From contig NC_064614.1 in the NCBI RefSeq assembly GCF_023898315.1, positions 379,563,348 to 379,627,347 of the forward strand: a DNA stretch of 64,000 nt, read 5' to 3'. Shown piece by piece: positions 45,193 to 57,736 of this stretch. The notes beneath the pieces are model-generated. The model was not told where the DNA came from and did no database searches. It saw only the letters and a list, made by a program, of their open reading frames with translations. The stretch comes from Schistocerca nitens (Eukaryota > Arthropoda > Insecta > Orthoptera > Acrididae). The position numbers and the translations under genes were made by a program. The stretch's first letter is position 1; each line of letters opens with the position of its first letter.

Positions 45193-46329
45193 CACCTTCC
45201 CACTACACACACACACACACACACACACACCACCTTCCCACTCCATAGTTGCTGACATCACAATTATGAACTTGTGCCAGATATGTATAACTGAATTGTG
45301 ATAATTTGTATTGTACCAGAAGAGAGTGGAAGTGTGTAGCCAGAAAAGGAAACTCACTAAGATTGGGATTACTGTCAGGAAAGATCTCACATGTTAAACA
45401 CTTGCCATTTCACAGTTTGCATAGCAAAATGTGTTGACTTGGGATGGCAGGACTGTAGTGAAGACATTGGTAACGAAGATATCTGAACTGAAGACATAAA
45501 GAAATCTCATGAGACAAAAAGACTCATACTGTAGTTATTTGTTCATGGTATATTTTTTATAAATTTCCTCACTTTGTTGTGTTGACAGTTATTCTACAAG
45601 CATTTTGTGCATATTCATATGTCATTGTAATTAGTATTGATACAATATATTAACAACAGTCTCCTCAGTCTGCCCATTTTCTGCTTCTTTAACTGTATTT
45701 ACTGCATGTTAGTTGTAAGTTGTTTCACTTATCACAGTTGGATTTAGGTTTTTATTTGATTTACCTCTGTATTTTTAATCAGTTTTATTTAAACCTTTAA
45801 GCCTGTCATTTTTTTATTCACTGCTTCAAACAGATAGAAGTACTCCGAGCGGCACCTATTACCTTGTGTTGCCATTGAACAGTCTGCTCCTTCTCAGTTC
45901 TTTGTATTAACTGGTACATCAAAGTTTGCAGCTGTTCATAGTATAGAGCTTGTACAACCAGATGTTTGCTCATCCCTGAAGAATGTCTGTCGTAGTGAAT
46001 ACAGGTCTTACTCTCTCTTCTGGTCAGTAGGCAGAGACAATGGAGCTCAACCTTCATAAACTTAAAAATTTATATGTGTGACGTCCTTATCATTTATGCC
46101 AACATACTATATGTTAATTTTGATGAGTTTTATGAACTGTTCCTCCATTTGAAATTCAAAGAATTCTTCTGTTGGAGATGTAGCTCAAACCAAACACCAT
46201 TTCAGACTTTGTTCATTTCAGGGGTTATACCCTTCTAACATGGATCACATAACTCATTGTGAGGGCAGTGCAGATACATGTGTTCACTCTGATCTAAAAC
46301 TGAAGATACTAATACATCAGATGCAAAAC
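44867..46329. other. Non-coding, microsatellite-bearing
   Basis: (CA)n at 45137-45190 and 45205-45230, with CCACCTTCCCACT occurring next to each. Long chance ORFs over the (CA)n are artefacts. No gene recognised. Confidence 0.5.
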
Positions 46330-48840
46330 GCAAAATAGAGGTAGTGTTCTTGTTCTTAGAAATAAATGTATCTAATCAAATTTTTAATCAGAGTAATCTA
46401 CAGATCACCCAGAATTACAGTTTAACAATGATACCCTACAAAAGAGCTTTTGATATTCCATGGCAAGATATAAGCAGTGACCTGACATTAGATGATTAAG
46501 TTTGGGAATTCAGTTGCAGATTTATTGTACTGTGTGACATAAATACCCCAAACGTGTTACAAGAAGGAGAGCTCCTATTTCATGGTAGATATGAAACAAT
46601 GCCAGATAACAAATAAACAACACTCTATGTGTAGAAGATTCAAGCCTCTGCAGACAAAGTAAATTACTTTTTCTCTACTGCAATCATGGGAATCTCTTCC
46701 ATGGCTGTAGGTAATGATAGAGTAAGGATTAATAATGTTGCCGGTATTATTGTAGTTCTTGCAGACATCTGTAATCTCTTTCTTAAGTAATATATTGTAC
46801 TGATTGGAAACTTAAAGTTGATAAATATCCAAGAATGACCACCCAGAATCACTGGGCAACTACAGGCCAACCACTATATAACCCACAGTATCTAAATAAA
46901 GCCTTCGAGTACTTTGTGAACAACTGATGGATTACTGTAAATTTTATAACATCTAAAATTAATATCAGTTAGGGTTCCAAAAAAGAACATGACACAGCAA
47001 CAGCAGAATCAAAGTGACTGACGACATCAAACATTGATTATAAAGGGCAACCAAAACAAGTACAAAGATTTGTACACTCAGTAAACTAGATAAAGAAACA
47101 GTGTCATGTCTCACTAAGGAACTTGAAACTTTTAACTCACAACAGGACATGTAGACGGACTGTGGCTCAAGTGTAGAACAACTGTTGAACTTGTACTGGA
47201 CAGATAGGTACCCAGTAGAGCAGTTTGTGATGGGAGGGACCCCTCCATACTATACAGTCACTGTAAAGAAATGGAGACTACTGCATAATAGATGTAAATA
47301 GATAGAGACATGTAGGCTGAAACATGATTGACTGTCAACAGAGCAATATGTGAAGCCTTCAGTGATTACTGTAGCAAAGTACTGTTGAAAGAGCTTTCAC
47401 AAAACCAAAAGAAATTTGAGTTGTATGTAAAGGCTGTTAGTGTCACCAGTCATAGTGTCCAGTCACTCAGAGATGAGGCAGGAACTGAAGTGGGTGGTAG
47501 CAAAGCAAAATCAGAAATGTACCACTGAAAAACTGAGTGAAATAATTGCTAGTCTCAGTGACATTGAAAAACAGCTGAAATCATCAAAACTGGAAAAAAA
47601 AAAAAATAGGACCTGATGGAATCCTATCAGATTCTATGCTGATCTTTCAGCTGAATGAGCCCCTCTTTTCACTATAATCTACCATAGATTTTGTGAACAA
47701 AAATGAATTCCCAGGAGCTGTAAGGAAGCACAAGTCACACCCATCTGCAAGGAGGGTAGCAGAAGTGACCCAAACTGCAGTCCATTATCCTTTTCATTCA
47801 TTTGTTGTAGAATCTTTGAAAATATTTTGACCTCAAATATAATGAGGTATCATCAACAGAATGACCTCCTCCGTGCCAAACTAGCATGGATTCCAAAAAC
47901 ATGGATCATGTGAAACCCAACTCTCATTTTTCTCATGTGAGATACTGAAAGCCATGGTTGGAGGCAGTCAGGTAGATGTAGTATTCTTCAATTTCCAAAA
48001 AGCTTTTGAGTCATTAACACATCTACAGTTATTATTAAGAGTACGATAGTATGGATATCAAGTGAAATCTGTGATTGGATTGAGGATTTTTTGGAAGGAA
48101 GGACACTGCATGTTATCTTGGATAGATGGGTCATCTGTGACAAATGTAGAAGTAACTTCAGGTGTGTTTCAGGGAAATGTGTTGGGACCCTTGCTGTTTG
48201 TGTAGTGTATTAATAGCCTTGCAGGCAATATTTATAGTAGCCTAAGACCTTTCACATTTTATGCAGTTGTTGATAATGTACTGTCAGATATTGAGTCAGA
48301 TCTTGATAAGATTTCAGTGTGGTGCAAAAATTGGCAACTTGCTTTAAACGTCCAGTAATGTAAAATTGTGCACTTCACAAAACCCAAATACATAGTATTC
48401 TATGACCATAATATCAGTGAATAAAATGCCAGTGAGCCACAGTTGGAATCAGTCAGTCATACAAATACCTGGTGTAACAATTTGTAGGGATATTAAATGG
48501 AATGACCTTAGTTGCAGTCATAGGTAAAGCAGGTGACAGCGTACGATTCATTGACAGAATCTTGTGGAAACACAATCAGTCAACAAAGGAGATTGCGTAT
48601 TCCTTAACTGTGGGGGACCAAGAGGGGATATTGAACAGATTCAAAGGATGGCAGCTTGAATGGTCAGCTGTTTGGTTGGCCCATGGAAGAGTGACACAAA
48701 GATGCTGAAAGAACAGAACCGGCAGGTGTTTGAAGGTAGATGCAAGCTATCCCCTGAAAATCTATTTAGAAAGTTTTTAGAACCAACTTTAAATGATAAG
48801 TCTAGGAATGTATTACAACCCCTACATATTGTCCTGATAG
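46330..48840 (+). pseudogene. LINE ORF2 (endonuclease-RT), decayed, left part
   Basis: From about 46960 the plus strand follows the endonuclease-RT linker of a CR1/Jockey-type LINE. Recognisable pieces: AICEAFSDYCSKVLLKEL followed by FELYVKAVSVTSHSVQSL (ORF 47328-47528), the K-run then GPDGILSDSM-like RT start, PSICKEGSRSDPN-like, then SGVFQGNVLGPLLFV, DLDKISVWCKNWQLALNV and SAVWLAHGRVTQRC (decayed). Stops and shifts are common. The 5' limit is uncertain. RTE copy C interrupts it at 48841; the last part is at 52133-52285. Confidence 0.75.
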
Positions 48841-51800
48841 TTGTTGTTGTTGTGGTCTTCAGTCCTGAGACTGGTTTGATGCAGCTCTCCATGCTACTCT
48901 GTCCTGTGCAAGCTTCTTCATCTCCCAGTACCTACTGCAACCTACATCCTCCTGAATCTGCTTAGTGTATTGATCTCTTGGTCTCCCTCTACGATTTTTA
49001 CCCTCCACGCTGCCCTCCAATGCTAAATTTGTGATCCCTTGATGCCTCAAAACATGTCCTACCAACCGATCCCTTCTTCTAGTCAAGTTGTGCCACAAAC
49101 TTCTCTTCTCCCCAATCCTATTCAATACCTCCTCATTAGTTACGTGATCTACCCGCCTTATCTTCAGCATTCTTCTGTAGCACCACATTTCGAAAGCTTC
49201 TATTCTCTTCTTGTCCAAACTGGTTATCGTCCATGTTTCACTTCCATACATGGCTACACTCCATACAAATACTTTCAGAAACGACTTCCTGACACTTAAA
49301 TCTATACTCGATGTTAACAAATTTCTCTTCTTCAGAAACGATTTCCTTGCCATTGCCAGTCTACATTTTATATCCTCTCTACTTCGACCATCATCAGTTA
49401 TTTTACTCCCTAAATAGCAAAACTCCTTTACTACTTTAAGTGTCTCATTTCCTAATCTAATCCCCTCAGCATCACCCGATTTAATTTGACTACATTCCAT
49501 TATCCTCGTTTTGCTTTTGTTGATGTTCATCTTATATCCTCCTTTCAAGATACTGTCCATTCCGTTCAACTGCTCTTCCAAGTCCTTTGCTGTCTCTGAC
49601 AGAATTACAATGTCATCGGCGAACCTCAATGTTTTTACTTCTTCTCCATGAATTTTAATACCTACTCCGAATTTTTCTTTTGTTTCCTTTACTGCTTGCT
49701 CAATATACAGATTGAATAACATCGGGGAGAGGCTACAACCCTGTCTCACTCCTTTCCCAACCACTGCTTCCCTTTCATGCCCCTCGACTCTTATAACTGC
49801 CATCTGGTTTCTGTACAAATTGTAAATAGCCTTTCGCTCCCTGTATTTTACCCCTGCCACCTTCAGAATTTGGAAGAGAGTATTCCAGTTAACGTTGTCA
49901 AAAGCTTTCTCCAAGTCTACAAACGCTAGAAACGTAGGTTTGCCTTTTCTTAATCTTTCTTCTAAGATAAGTCGTAAGGTTAGTATTGCCTCACGTGTTC
50001 CGACATTTCTACGGAATCCAAACTGATCTTCCCCGAGGTCCGCTTCTACCAGTTTTTCCATTCGTCTGTAAAGAATTCGTGTTAGTATTTTGCAGCTGTG
50101 ACTTATTAAACTGATAGTTCGGTAATTTTCACATCTGTCAACACCTGCTTTCTTTGGTATTGGAATTATTATATTCTTCTTGAAGTCTGTGGGTATTTCG
50201 CCTGTCTCATACATCTTGCTCACCAGATGGTAGAGTTTTGTCATGACTGGCTCTCCCAAGGCCATCAGTAGTTCTAATGGAATGTTGTCTACTCCCGGGG
50301 CCTTGTTTCGACTCAGGTCTTTCAGTGCTCTGTCAAACTCTTCACGCAGTATCTTATCTCCCATTTCATCTTCATCTACATCCTCTTCCATTTCCATTAT
50401 ACTGTCCTCAAGTACATCGCCCTTGTATAAACCCTCTATATACTCCTTCCACCTTTCTGCCTTCCCTTCTTTGCTTAGAACTGGGTTTCCATCTGAGCTC
50501 TTGATATTCATACAAGTGGTTCTCTTCTCTCCAAAGGTCTCTTTAATTTTCCTGTAGGCAGTATCTATCTTACCCCTAGTGAGACAAGCCTCTACATCCT
50601 TACATTTGTCCTCTAGCCATCCCTGCTTAGCCATTTTGCACTTTCTGTCGATCTCATTTTTGAGACGTTTGTATTCCCTTTCGCCTGCTTCATTTACTGC
50701 ATTTTTATATTTTCTCCTTTCATCAATTAAATTCAATATTTCTTCTGTTACCCAAGGATTTCTATTAGCCCTCGTCTTTTTACCTACTTGATCCTCTGCT
50801 GCCTTCACTACTTCATCCCTCAGAGCTACCCATTCTTCTTCTACTGTATTTCTTTCCCCCATTCCTGTCAATTGTTCCCTTATGCTCTCCCTGAAACTCT
50901 GTACAACCTCTGGTTCTTTCAGTTTATCCAGGTCCCATCTCCTTAAATTCCCACCTTTTTGCAGTTTCTTCAGTTTCAATCTGCAGTTCATAACCAATAG
51001 ATTGTGGTCAGAATCCACATCTGCCCCTGGAAATGTCTTACAATTTAAAACCTGGTTCCTAAATCTCTGTCTTACCATTATATAATCTATCTGATACCGA
51101 TTAGTATCTCCAGGATTTTTCCAGGTATACAACCTTCTTTTATGATTCTTGAACCAAGTGTTAGCTATGATTAAGTTATGCTCTGTGCAAAATTCTACAA
51201 GGCGGCTTCCTCTTTCATTTCTTCCCCCCAATCCATATTCACCTACTATGTTTCCTTCTCTCCCTTTTCCTACTGACGAATTCCAGTCACCCATGACTAT
51301 TAAATTTTCGTCTCCCTTCACTACCTGAATAATTTCTTTTATCTCGTCATACATTTCATCAATTTCTTCATCATCTGCAGAGCTAGTTGGCATATAAACT
51401 TGTACTACTGTAGTAGGCATGGGCTTTGTGTCTATCTTGGCCACAATAATACGTTCACTATGCTGTTTGTAGTAGCTAACCCGCACTCCTATTTTTTTAT
51501 TCATTATTAAACCTACTCCTGCATTACCCCTATTTGATTTTGTATTTATAACCCTGTAATCATCTGACCAAAAGTCTTGTTCCTCCTGCCACCGAACTTC
51601 ACTAATTCCCACTATATCTAACTTTAACCTATCCATTTCCCTTTTTAAATTTTCTAACCTACCTGCCCGATTAAGGGATCTGACATTCCACGCTCCGATC
51701 CGTAGAATGCCAGTTTTCTTTCTCCTGATAACGACATCCTCTTGAGTAGTCCCCGCCCGGAGATCCGAATGGGGGACTATTTTACCTCCGGAATATTTTA

Positions 51801-52132
51801 CCCAAGAGGACGCCATCATCATTTAATCATACAGTAAAGCTGCATGTCCTCGGGAAAAATTACGGCTGTAGTTTCCCCTTGCTTTCAGCCGTTCGCAGTA
51901 CCAGCACAGCAAGGCCGTTTTGGTTAATGTTACAAGGCCAGATCAGTCAATCATCCAGACTGTTGCCCCTGCAACTACTGAAAAGGCTGCTGCCCCTCTT
52001 CAGGAACCACATGTTTGTCTGGCCTCTCAACAGATACCCCTCCGTTGTGGTTGCACCTACGGTACGGCCATCTGTATCGCTGAGGCACGCAAGCCTCCCC
52101 ACCAACGGCAAGGTCCATGGTTCATGGGGGGG
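48841..52132 (-). mobile_element. RTE-type LINE, copy C, full length
   Basis: Minus-strand order: 5' end in a C run (G on plus, 52126-52132), about 300-bp 5' UTR, a 987-codon ORF, a 3' tail of about 20 bases and (CAA)n seen as TTGTTGTTGTTG at 48841-48852. The 5' UTR matches copy A from end to end except for small changes. No target duplication is obvious; the host LINE resumes with GATCATGAA. Confidence 0.9.
48859..51822 (-). CDS. RTE endonuclease-reverse transcriptase, intact 987 aa
   Basis: A single uninterrupted frame from ATG at 51822. AP-like endonuclease: GAWNVRSL (Asn46), GISEVRW (Glu75), QVYMP (Tyr143), MGDWN (Asp179, Asn181), IDYIMV (Asp246) and DSDHNLL (Asp272, His273). RT: NKAPGVDNIPLELL, IPIPKKAG, CENYRTISLI, FVDLEKAFD near 632, GVRQGCSLSPMLFNLYI, FADD near 733, GYKMNINKSKT. 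The C-terminus has FCYLGSKITDDG, AMYGSETWT and RGRPRDQYT. It has no RNase H and no CCHC knuckle. Function: the endonuclease nicks the target and the RT copies element RNA onto it in the nucleus. One ORF with endonuclease plus RT is usual for RTE. The first of three adjacent ATGs is used. Compared with copies A and B it lacks every lesion. Confidence 0.92.
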   Translation of the reverse strand: MMMASSWVKYSGGKIVPHSDLRAGTTQEDVVIRRKKTGILRIGAWNVRSLNRAGRLENLKREMDRLKLDIVGISEVRWQEEQDFWSDDYRVINTKSNRGNAGVGLIMNKKIGVRVSYYKQHSERIIVAKIDTKPMPTTVVQVYMPTSSADDEEIDEMYDEIKEIIQVVKGDENLIVMGDWNSSVGKGREGNIVGEYGLGGRNERGSRLVEFCTEHNLIIANTWFKNHKRRLYTWKNPGDTNRYQIDYIMVRQRFRNQVLNCKTFPGADVDSDHNLLVMNCRLKLKKLQKGGNLRRWDLDKLKEPEVVQSFRESIREQLTGMGERNTVEEEWVALRDEVVKAAEDQVGKKTRANRNPWVTEEILNLIDERRKYKNAVNEAGEREYKRLKNEIDRKCKMAKQGWLEDKCKDVEACLTRGKIDTAYRKIKETFGEKRTTCMNIKSSDGNPVLSKEGKAERWKEYIEGLYKGDVLEDSIMEMEEDVDEDEMGDKILREEFDRALKDLSRNKAPGVDNIPLELLMALGEPVMTKLYHLVSKMYETGEIPTDFKKNIIIPIPKKAGVDRCENYRTISLISHSCKILTRILYRRMEKLVEADLGEDQFGFRRNVGTREAILTLRLILEERLRKGKPTFLAFVDLEKAFDNVNWNTLFQILKVAGVKYRERKAIYNLYRNQMAVIRVEGHEREAVVGKGVRQGCSLSPMLFNLYIEQAVKETKEKFGVGIKIHGEEVKTLRFADDIVILSETAKDLEEQLNGMDSILKGGYKMNINKSKTRIMECSQIKSGDAEGIRLGNETLKVVKEFCYLGSKITDDGRSREDIKCRLAMARKSFLKKRNLLTSSIDLSVRKSFLKVFVWSVAMYGSETWTITSLDKKRIEAFEMWCYRRMLKIRRVDHVTNEEVLNRIGEKRSLWHNLTRRRDRLVGHVLRHQGITNLALEGSVEGKNRRGRPRDQYTKQIQEDVGCSRYWEMKKLAQDRVAWRAASNQSQD

Positions 52133-52290
52133 ATCATGAAAATGTGATTATTCTAATTACAACAAGCACAGAGGCATTTAAGCAATTGTTCTTCCACAAT
52201 GCACATGTGAATGGAATGGGAAAAAGTGTTAATGGAGTGTAGCCTCTGCCAAGCACTTCACAGAGGTTTGCAAATTAGAGATGTAGCTGT
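52133..52290 (+). pseudogene. LINE ORF2, right part after RTE copy C
   Basis: ATCATGAAAATGTGATTATT, then AACAAGCACAGAGGCATTTA and a 3' end with CACTTCACAGAGGTTTGCAA. This continues the LINE at 46330-48840, as the last residues plus 3' UTR of the same element (reading HENVIILITTSTEAFKQLFF). It shows the RTE went into an existing LINE. Confidence 0.7.
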
Positions 52291-52399
52291 TGAAAAATGA
52301 CTTTCTCAAACTGTTACTCTGCAGTTAAACACAGATGTCAACAAGATTTAGTTGCACACATTCCAATAAAAACTTCATTTTGTCATTTAGTTTGTAGTA

Positions 52400-53680
52400 T
52401 AGAAACATGTGCTCTCTGGAGTCTCCCAGGGTTCTGTCCTTGGTCCATTGCTTTTCTGTTTGTACGTCAGTGACATGTCATTCGTGTAACTACCACTTAC
52501 ATGCTGGCCACATCTGTCGATGTTAGGTAGTTATGTGTCCCATCAGTCATTTGAATGATTATTTCATTGAAATGATATGGAACATCTCAGTTTACAGGGT
52601 GATTAATACTAACATTCATGGACACATTTGTTTAGTCCAACTCATGCCACCAAACAAAACTAGGCTTTTCACCAGTTTTGAAATAGAAATTTGTCCTTGG
52701 AATAGAAGCTGAATGGTGGAAATTATTTTTGGCTAGATTCACAACTTGCTTTGCTACATTTCAGATATTCTGTGGTGTTGGGAAAATAATCAAAAGTTTT
52801 TGTCGCTACATATTGAACTCCTTCCGTGGCTCTGACAGGTATAACAATGGGTAATCAAGATCATTTATTCTTGTAGTTTGTAGGTATGGGTATCACTGTT
52901 CTTCTCAAATTGTAATGGATTAGCTATGATGAACTACATTAGCAAACAAGTATGTTGTGATGGGGCAGTTAAAGTGTCCAGTTCCTTTAAGAGATACCTA
53001 CATAGCGACTGTGGGTGAACACCACATATTATTCTCACTGCTCGCTTTTGTGCAATCAGTACTTTCTTTCTGAATCACCCCAAAAATCATTCCATTAGAC
53101 ATTACTGAATGGAAATTGCTAAATATTTCAAGAGTTTGAGTGATTTGTTTGAGAGACTAGCAGTTATACAAAGAAAGAAAAGTAACTGAACTTTGTTGTT
53201 TGAGAAGCTCAGTAACATGCTTCATCAGTATGTACACCCAAAAAATACCAATCCTAAGAATGTTTCTCCTGTCATATCTGGTATGAATAACAAACTTTAT
53301 TCAGTATAATAATGTGCACGAACTTAAACTAAATCCTAAGAAGCCACCGGTCATCCTCATATCTCATCAGAACTTGTGCCAGCAGTCATTTTCATGAAAT
53401 GGTTCCTTCAGCATTTGTTGATTCCACACATTCCAATTACCTTACTTATTTAGAAAAATATTTCTACCTTTAAAGAGAAAAAAATGGGAGGGTCTGTTGG
53501 CCCTGGAAAATCTTTGCTGCTGTGATGTAGCTAAACACAGCACGAATAGTAAACTTCAGACTCAATCTAGTTATGAATGTGTGCATAAGATATGTCTGAA
53601 ATATTTGGTTGTTTAATCGTGTCAGTCCATCCTATGCTCAGTTAGGGTAGAGCCTCATGTCAATCCTTCCTATGCTCAGT
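52400..53680. pseudogene. LINE fragments on both strands
   Basis: Plus strand near 52410-52490: SGVSQGSVLGPLLFCLYVSD, an RT motif B. Minus strand at about 53270-52820: pieces equivalent to the RT thumb, such as CTKASSENNMWCSPTVAM and SLKELDTLTAPSQHT. Both are decayed and in opposite orientation, so they come from different insertions. Confidence 0.55.
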
Positions 53681-53690
53681 CAGGGTAGAT
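53607..53690 (+). repeat. Short imperfect tandem duplication
   Basis: CCTATGCTCAGTTAGGGTAG and, about 38 bases later, CCTATGCTCAGTCAGGGTAG. Confidence 0.7.
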
Positions 53691-53967
53691 GCAGTTAAAC
53701 AGGCAGTGTATACCATCCATTTTCCTCATCAATTTCACAGTCACTGGTGTCCAGCGCGTCCTCACATATCATATACCACCCATATTCTATAAATACAATA
53801 TAAAAGTGGACATGTGTAGCACCTTGGCTGTACCTTTGCATAACAGTAAATCTTTCTCCATTTTGGCCATACGACTCTGGAACAAACTATCCTGTAACTT
53901 CCATCTTTTCTGGAATGACTTTGATTTCAACAGGAAATTAAACCTTTATCTGTTACCATTGTCATAG
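53689..53967 (+). pseudogene. LINE ORF2 C-terminal tail
   Basis: The 92-codon ORF ends with SFSILAIRLWNKLSCNF, then FDFNRKLNLYLL, like the RLWNSLP...LK.YLL tail of CR1-type LINE proteins. Nothing before it matches well. Start codon shown is arbitrary. Confidence 0.6.
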
Positions 53968-54891
53968 CTGCCCTCTCAGCATTTGCCAGTTGTATTCCTT
54001 CTGTCCATCAGAGAACCAGTATCTGTCATATTGTAAACTATCCATTCTTTTCTCACACCTATTTATTTGTTTCCTTCCTCCCATTTTATCTGCTAATCTT
54101 ACCATATTGCGTACAACTAAGAAATATTGAGGAAATCTCTTAACACAGTGTTACTAAGGCTGATATTTCTTAAATTTATATTACGTTTGTCTCAGTGCTT
54201 ATTGCAATATTTTGTAAAAATTTGAAGTCCAAACATTCATTAGCGTATTGTGTAAAAATCGGAAGTAAATTGGTCAAGATGTTTTTGAAATTTTGGCAAA
54301 AATGTTAAAGTCTTATCTTTATACAGAGCAGTCATAAACAGCCTGAAAAGTGTATAGTGTGTTAAAGGATAGGTTGTACTGAGAAATAATCGTTAAGGAA
54401 AAAATTCAGTATCTTGTGCTGTTTGCAATTTAATTAGCATTGAAGTTAATCAATCAGGTCATTGTGCATGTAAATTCCAGTAGCCTGCCAAAGCCAGTGG
54501 CACCAAACTTTTTGTTCACTGTGTTTCCTCTAACCAGACAATTGTAGCTTTTTCTCACTTAGCTTAAATTTATCATTTTCAAAAAAGGCCCATTTTAAGT
54601 GGAATGATCATTTGAAAAAGTGATAACTCACAGAACCACAGATGTCTGTGCATTACCACATTTTAGCGTGCTTGAATTTGCATGTCCTGAGACCTGATTC
54701 ATTAGAATTTTTTTTTTCTTAACAATTATTTTTCAGCACAACCTCCCCTGCAACACTCTTACAAGCTTTCGTGACTGTTTATGACGCCCCTGTATTAAAA
54801 CAGGATGTTGTTTAACATTGTTGGCAAAAATTTTTTAAAGTTCTTGCTCAATTTATCCCCTCCCCATGTAGTAGTATGAATTATTATTATT

Positions 54892-54929
<38 letters not shown>

Positions 54930-56929
54930 GTTTGACTGTTATAGTGCTGGCTGTCATTATCTTCCTTCCTAATACAAACAAAGACAGACAAAACATTAAA
55001 CTTCAGAGTAACCCATTACAGTCATCTGCATGGTAAAGTCATTTTTCAGCCATGGCTTGAAGGTATGGTTACCTGTGCCACTAATACATCAGTAGGAAAT
55101 GAATTGGAAGGGGTCGTCTTGCCTGCAGTACTCAATGATGGGTGGACATATAATTGTTTTTTCTTTGTCTTTAGATGACCTTACCAGCCACACACAGACT
55201 ATTTCACATAGTTCAAGTGGAGTCAGTGGTCTCATCTGTGAAGGAGTAGTGGGCAAATCATAAGAAAGTTTTACAGTGGTCAAGTTAGTCGGGTTGCTCT
55301 TCATACCTATCCATCGCCCAAGAAAGTGATAGATATTAAGGATGTACAATAGACAAATATGTTTTTCAAGGGGACCTTACAATAATATATTGTTTACTAG
55401 CCATACAAATTACAAAGCAGTTACCACTACATATTTTGCATGTGGCTCATATGCTCCTTTCCTGCGTGATTATATCACTTTTCCATGTAAACTTGGAAAC
55501 AATCATCTCTCCTCTAATTTTCATTAAATTTAAGTGTGTTTTATTGATTTCAGTAAACTAAAGTTGTATTATTAAACAATATAGGTTGTAGCTGTGGCTG
55601 ATGGTAATGTATTCACTAAATTCTGTATTATAACTCTTACTACAGGTGTCAGGACGACAGTTAGTAGGAAATCATATAGCCCCAACAGGGCAGGTCTTTC
55701 TTTCCCCCCTTCCTTTTACAAGTGCTTTCAGAAACCTTCAAAAATCACATTAAGCATGTAATCCTATAATAGTATATATTGTGTGCACTTTGAGAACAGC
55801 AACTATTTTTAGGAAAGTTTTTTTGTATCCTTTTTCGTATTCTTTGCATTGTAAATTCATGTTCTCTGATGTGAAAAACCAGTATACCTTCAGTAGACTG
55901 TTAGTAACCCTACTGGTCAGTGCCCGAAATTCACAGTCATTATCATTATGATACAAAGTGCATAAAATTTTAAAGCAACCATTTTGTGATGAGGTTGTAG
56001 GCCAGACTTGTCTTAAATTTGTAGTAAAGGGATCAAACACATGAAAATTGTTTATAATCATAGATGTTCAGAAAAACTTTCAAGGTGCCAGAAAACATCA
56101 GCAGTGTGTAAACTTCAACTGAGGAGAATCATAGTCAAATTACAATGCTTGCTAGATTGTGGAAGTGTCATGCATCGAGAACTTTGTCTCACTAGTCATT
56201 AAGGTTCCATCCAAAATTTCACACGTTAGCCTCATGGATTTTGCTAAAAGAAATTGGTTAATACCATGTTTCCATTTCCAGAAAAATGTAATCTTGATGA
56301 AATTTGTTAAAATTTTATCTGTGGCTATTACAGAAATCAGTTATTGTTTGTTGATTATGTTTAAATTATTGTTTGATTCTAGGATTATTTCCTAGGTGTC
56401 TAGAAAACTGCATTTTCTCAGGAAATAAAAATGGAGATGCTTATCAGATAATTACATGTTCACTTGACAGTTACTCTTGCGGGACTACATTTTTTTGTTT
56501 GATGCAAATGAAAAACTAAGCTTTTCCATTCATTATTGAGTTCAGTTTTTAACTTTATAAAAAAAGAAAAGAGAGAGAACCAGAATTCAGTCTTATCCGC
56601 AGAGGTCTTGTGCTGCTTCTGTTAGCCAGCATAATCTAAAGTACTGTAGCATTCCACGGAATCCTACAGCAGAAACACAAATTTTACATTCATCAAACAA
56701 TACCAGTATAAAAATAGTTTGTGAAATACAACATAATTGTCTTGTCAGAGAGAACTGTGGTGAAAAAAAAATCTATTTTTATGTGTCAGAATGGATTGGA
56801 AAGAAACCATTGTCTGCCATCATAGTTCTGGCATTTTCCATATCAAAAAATTTGGACATTAGGTTAAGGAACCATGAAGTTTTCTAAAAGGATCCTTTCT
56901 TGTATCGTGGCATGAATCATACTGAGTTC
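53968..56929. other. No gene recognised
   Basis: AT-rich. (ATT)n/(ATC)n at 54880-54930. Several short ORFs of unknown relevance. Confidence 0.4.
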
Positions 56930-57290
56930 AATACAAGCCAGATATGTAAGACCAGTTATATTGGCCAGATGGTAAGAATTTTCGTACAACATTTAAAGAA
57001 CATAAAGACGTGGTCAATTCCAGGTCAGATTTGACAGTGTGCTTGAGTGACAACCAACATCAGCTGCAGCAGGTTGGTGATAACTTAACTGTCTTACACA
57101 GTATTGAGAGAGGGCAGCTATTCAGTGTCCCAGAAGGAACTGAAATCTTAGAATACCTGATTGTTAGTGGGAAGAGCCACTATGCCACTTGTAGGGTTAT
57201 GAACCAAAGACTGTGGCCGACATGTAAAAAGTATCACTTCTCCTGTCCCCTGCCGTCAAGCCATCCCTGTGATTTCTGCTAGAAATACAT
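56930..57290 (+). pseudogene. Penelope-like GIY-YIG remnant
   Basis: Plus strand: CKTSYIGQMVRIFVQHLKEH then NSRSDLTVCLSDNQHQL and LTVLHSIERGQLF. YIGQ..R.F...(F/L)KEH followed by a conserved histidine region and a VLH... segment is typical of the Penelope endonuclease. YIG and KEH are both kept; upstream GVY/CxxC residues are decayed. No RT. Confidence 0.65.
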
Positions 57291-57401
57291 GCCAAAATAC
57301 ATGTCTGTGCTGATGTCTAGTCTTCCTCTCCCCTGTTATGTGAGTAGTTAACTTGCCATCGAAGTTTCATCTCTTGGATGACCAGTAGTTTTCCTTTATA
57401 G

Positions 57402-57710
57402 TCACTGTGAAATTAGTATTGCCAATACTGAATCCCATGCTGTACTAAGTTTAAAACCTGTATTTCTGTTCTCAAGATTTATTAAGCTGCTAATTTTGAC
57501 TGCTTCTTTCATTATACTGTCCCAATACAAAGACATCAATGAGAGAATTTTAGTGCTTTTGTATTCCATATTGTGTCCTGTACTGAGACTGTAGATTTCT
57601 GTTGTTGTATAGACTTGTGTGTTATCAGTGTTTGATGCATCTGTCTTCTTTGGTGTGACAAGTTCGTCCGATGTGTGACTTCCTGCAGCTGCAAGGAATC
57701 CTATAAACAT
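57402..57710 (-). pseudogene. Penelope-like C-terminal remnant
   Basis: Minus-strand ORF has STGHNMEYKSTKILSL, then YWDSIMKEAVKISSLINLEN and TGFKLSTAWDSVLAIL. This matches the last part of Penelope-like proteins: a TGH motif, a W/Y-D-x-x-KEAxEI helix, then NR(D/E)xGxxLxxxW. It lies next to, but on the opposite strand from, the GIY-YIG remnant at 56930. Confidence 0.7.
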
Positions 57711-57736
57711 CAGGCTTTCTGATACTAAGAGTGTCC

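Noticed and set aside
45045-45390. ORFs with Cys-Val and His-Thr runs
   Set aside because: Microsatellite translation on both strands.
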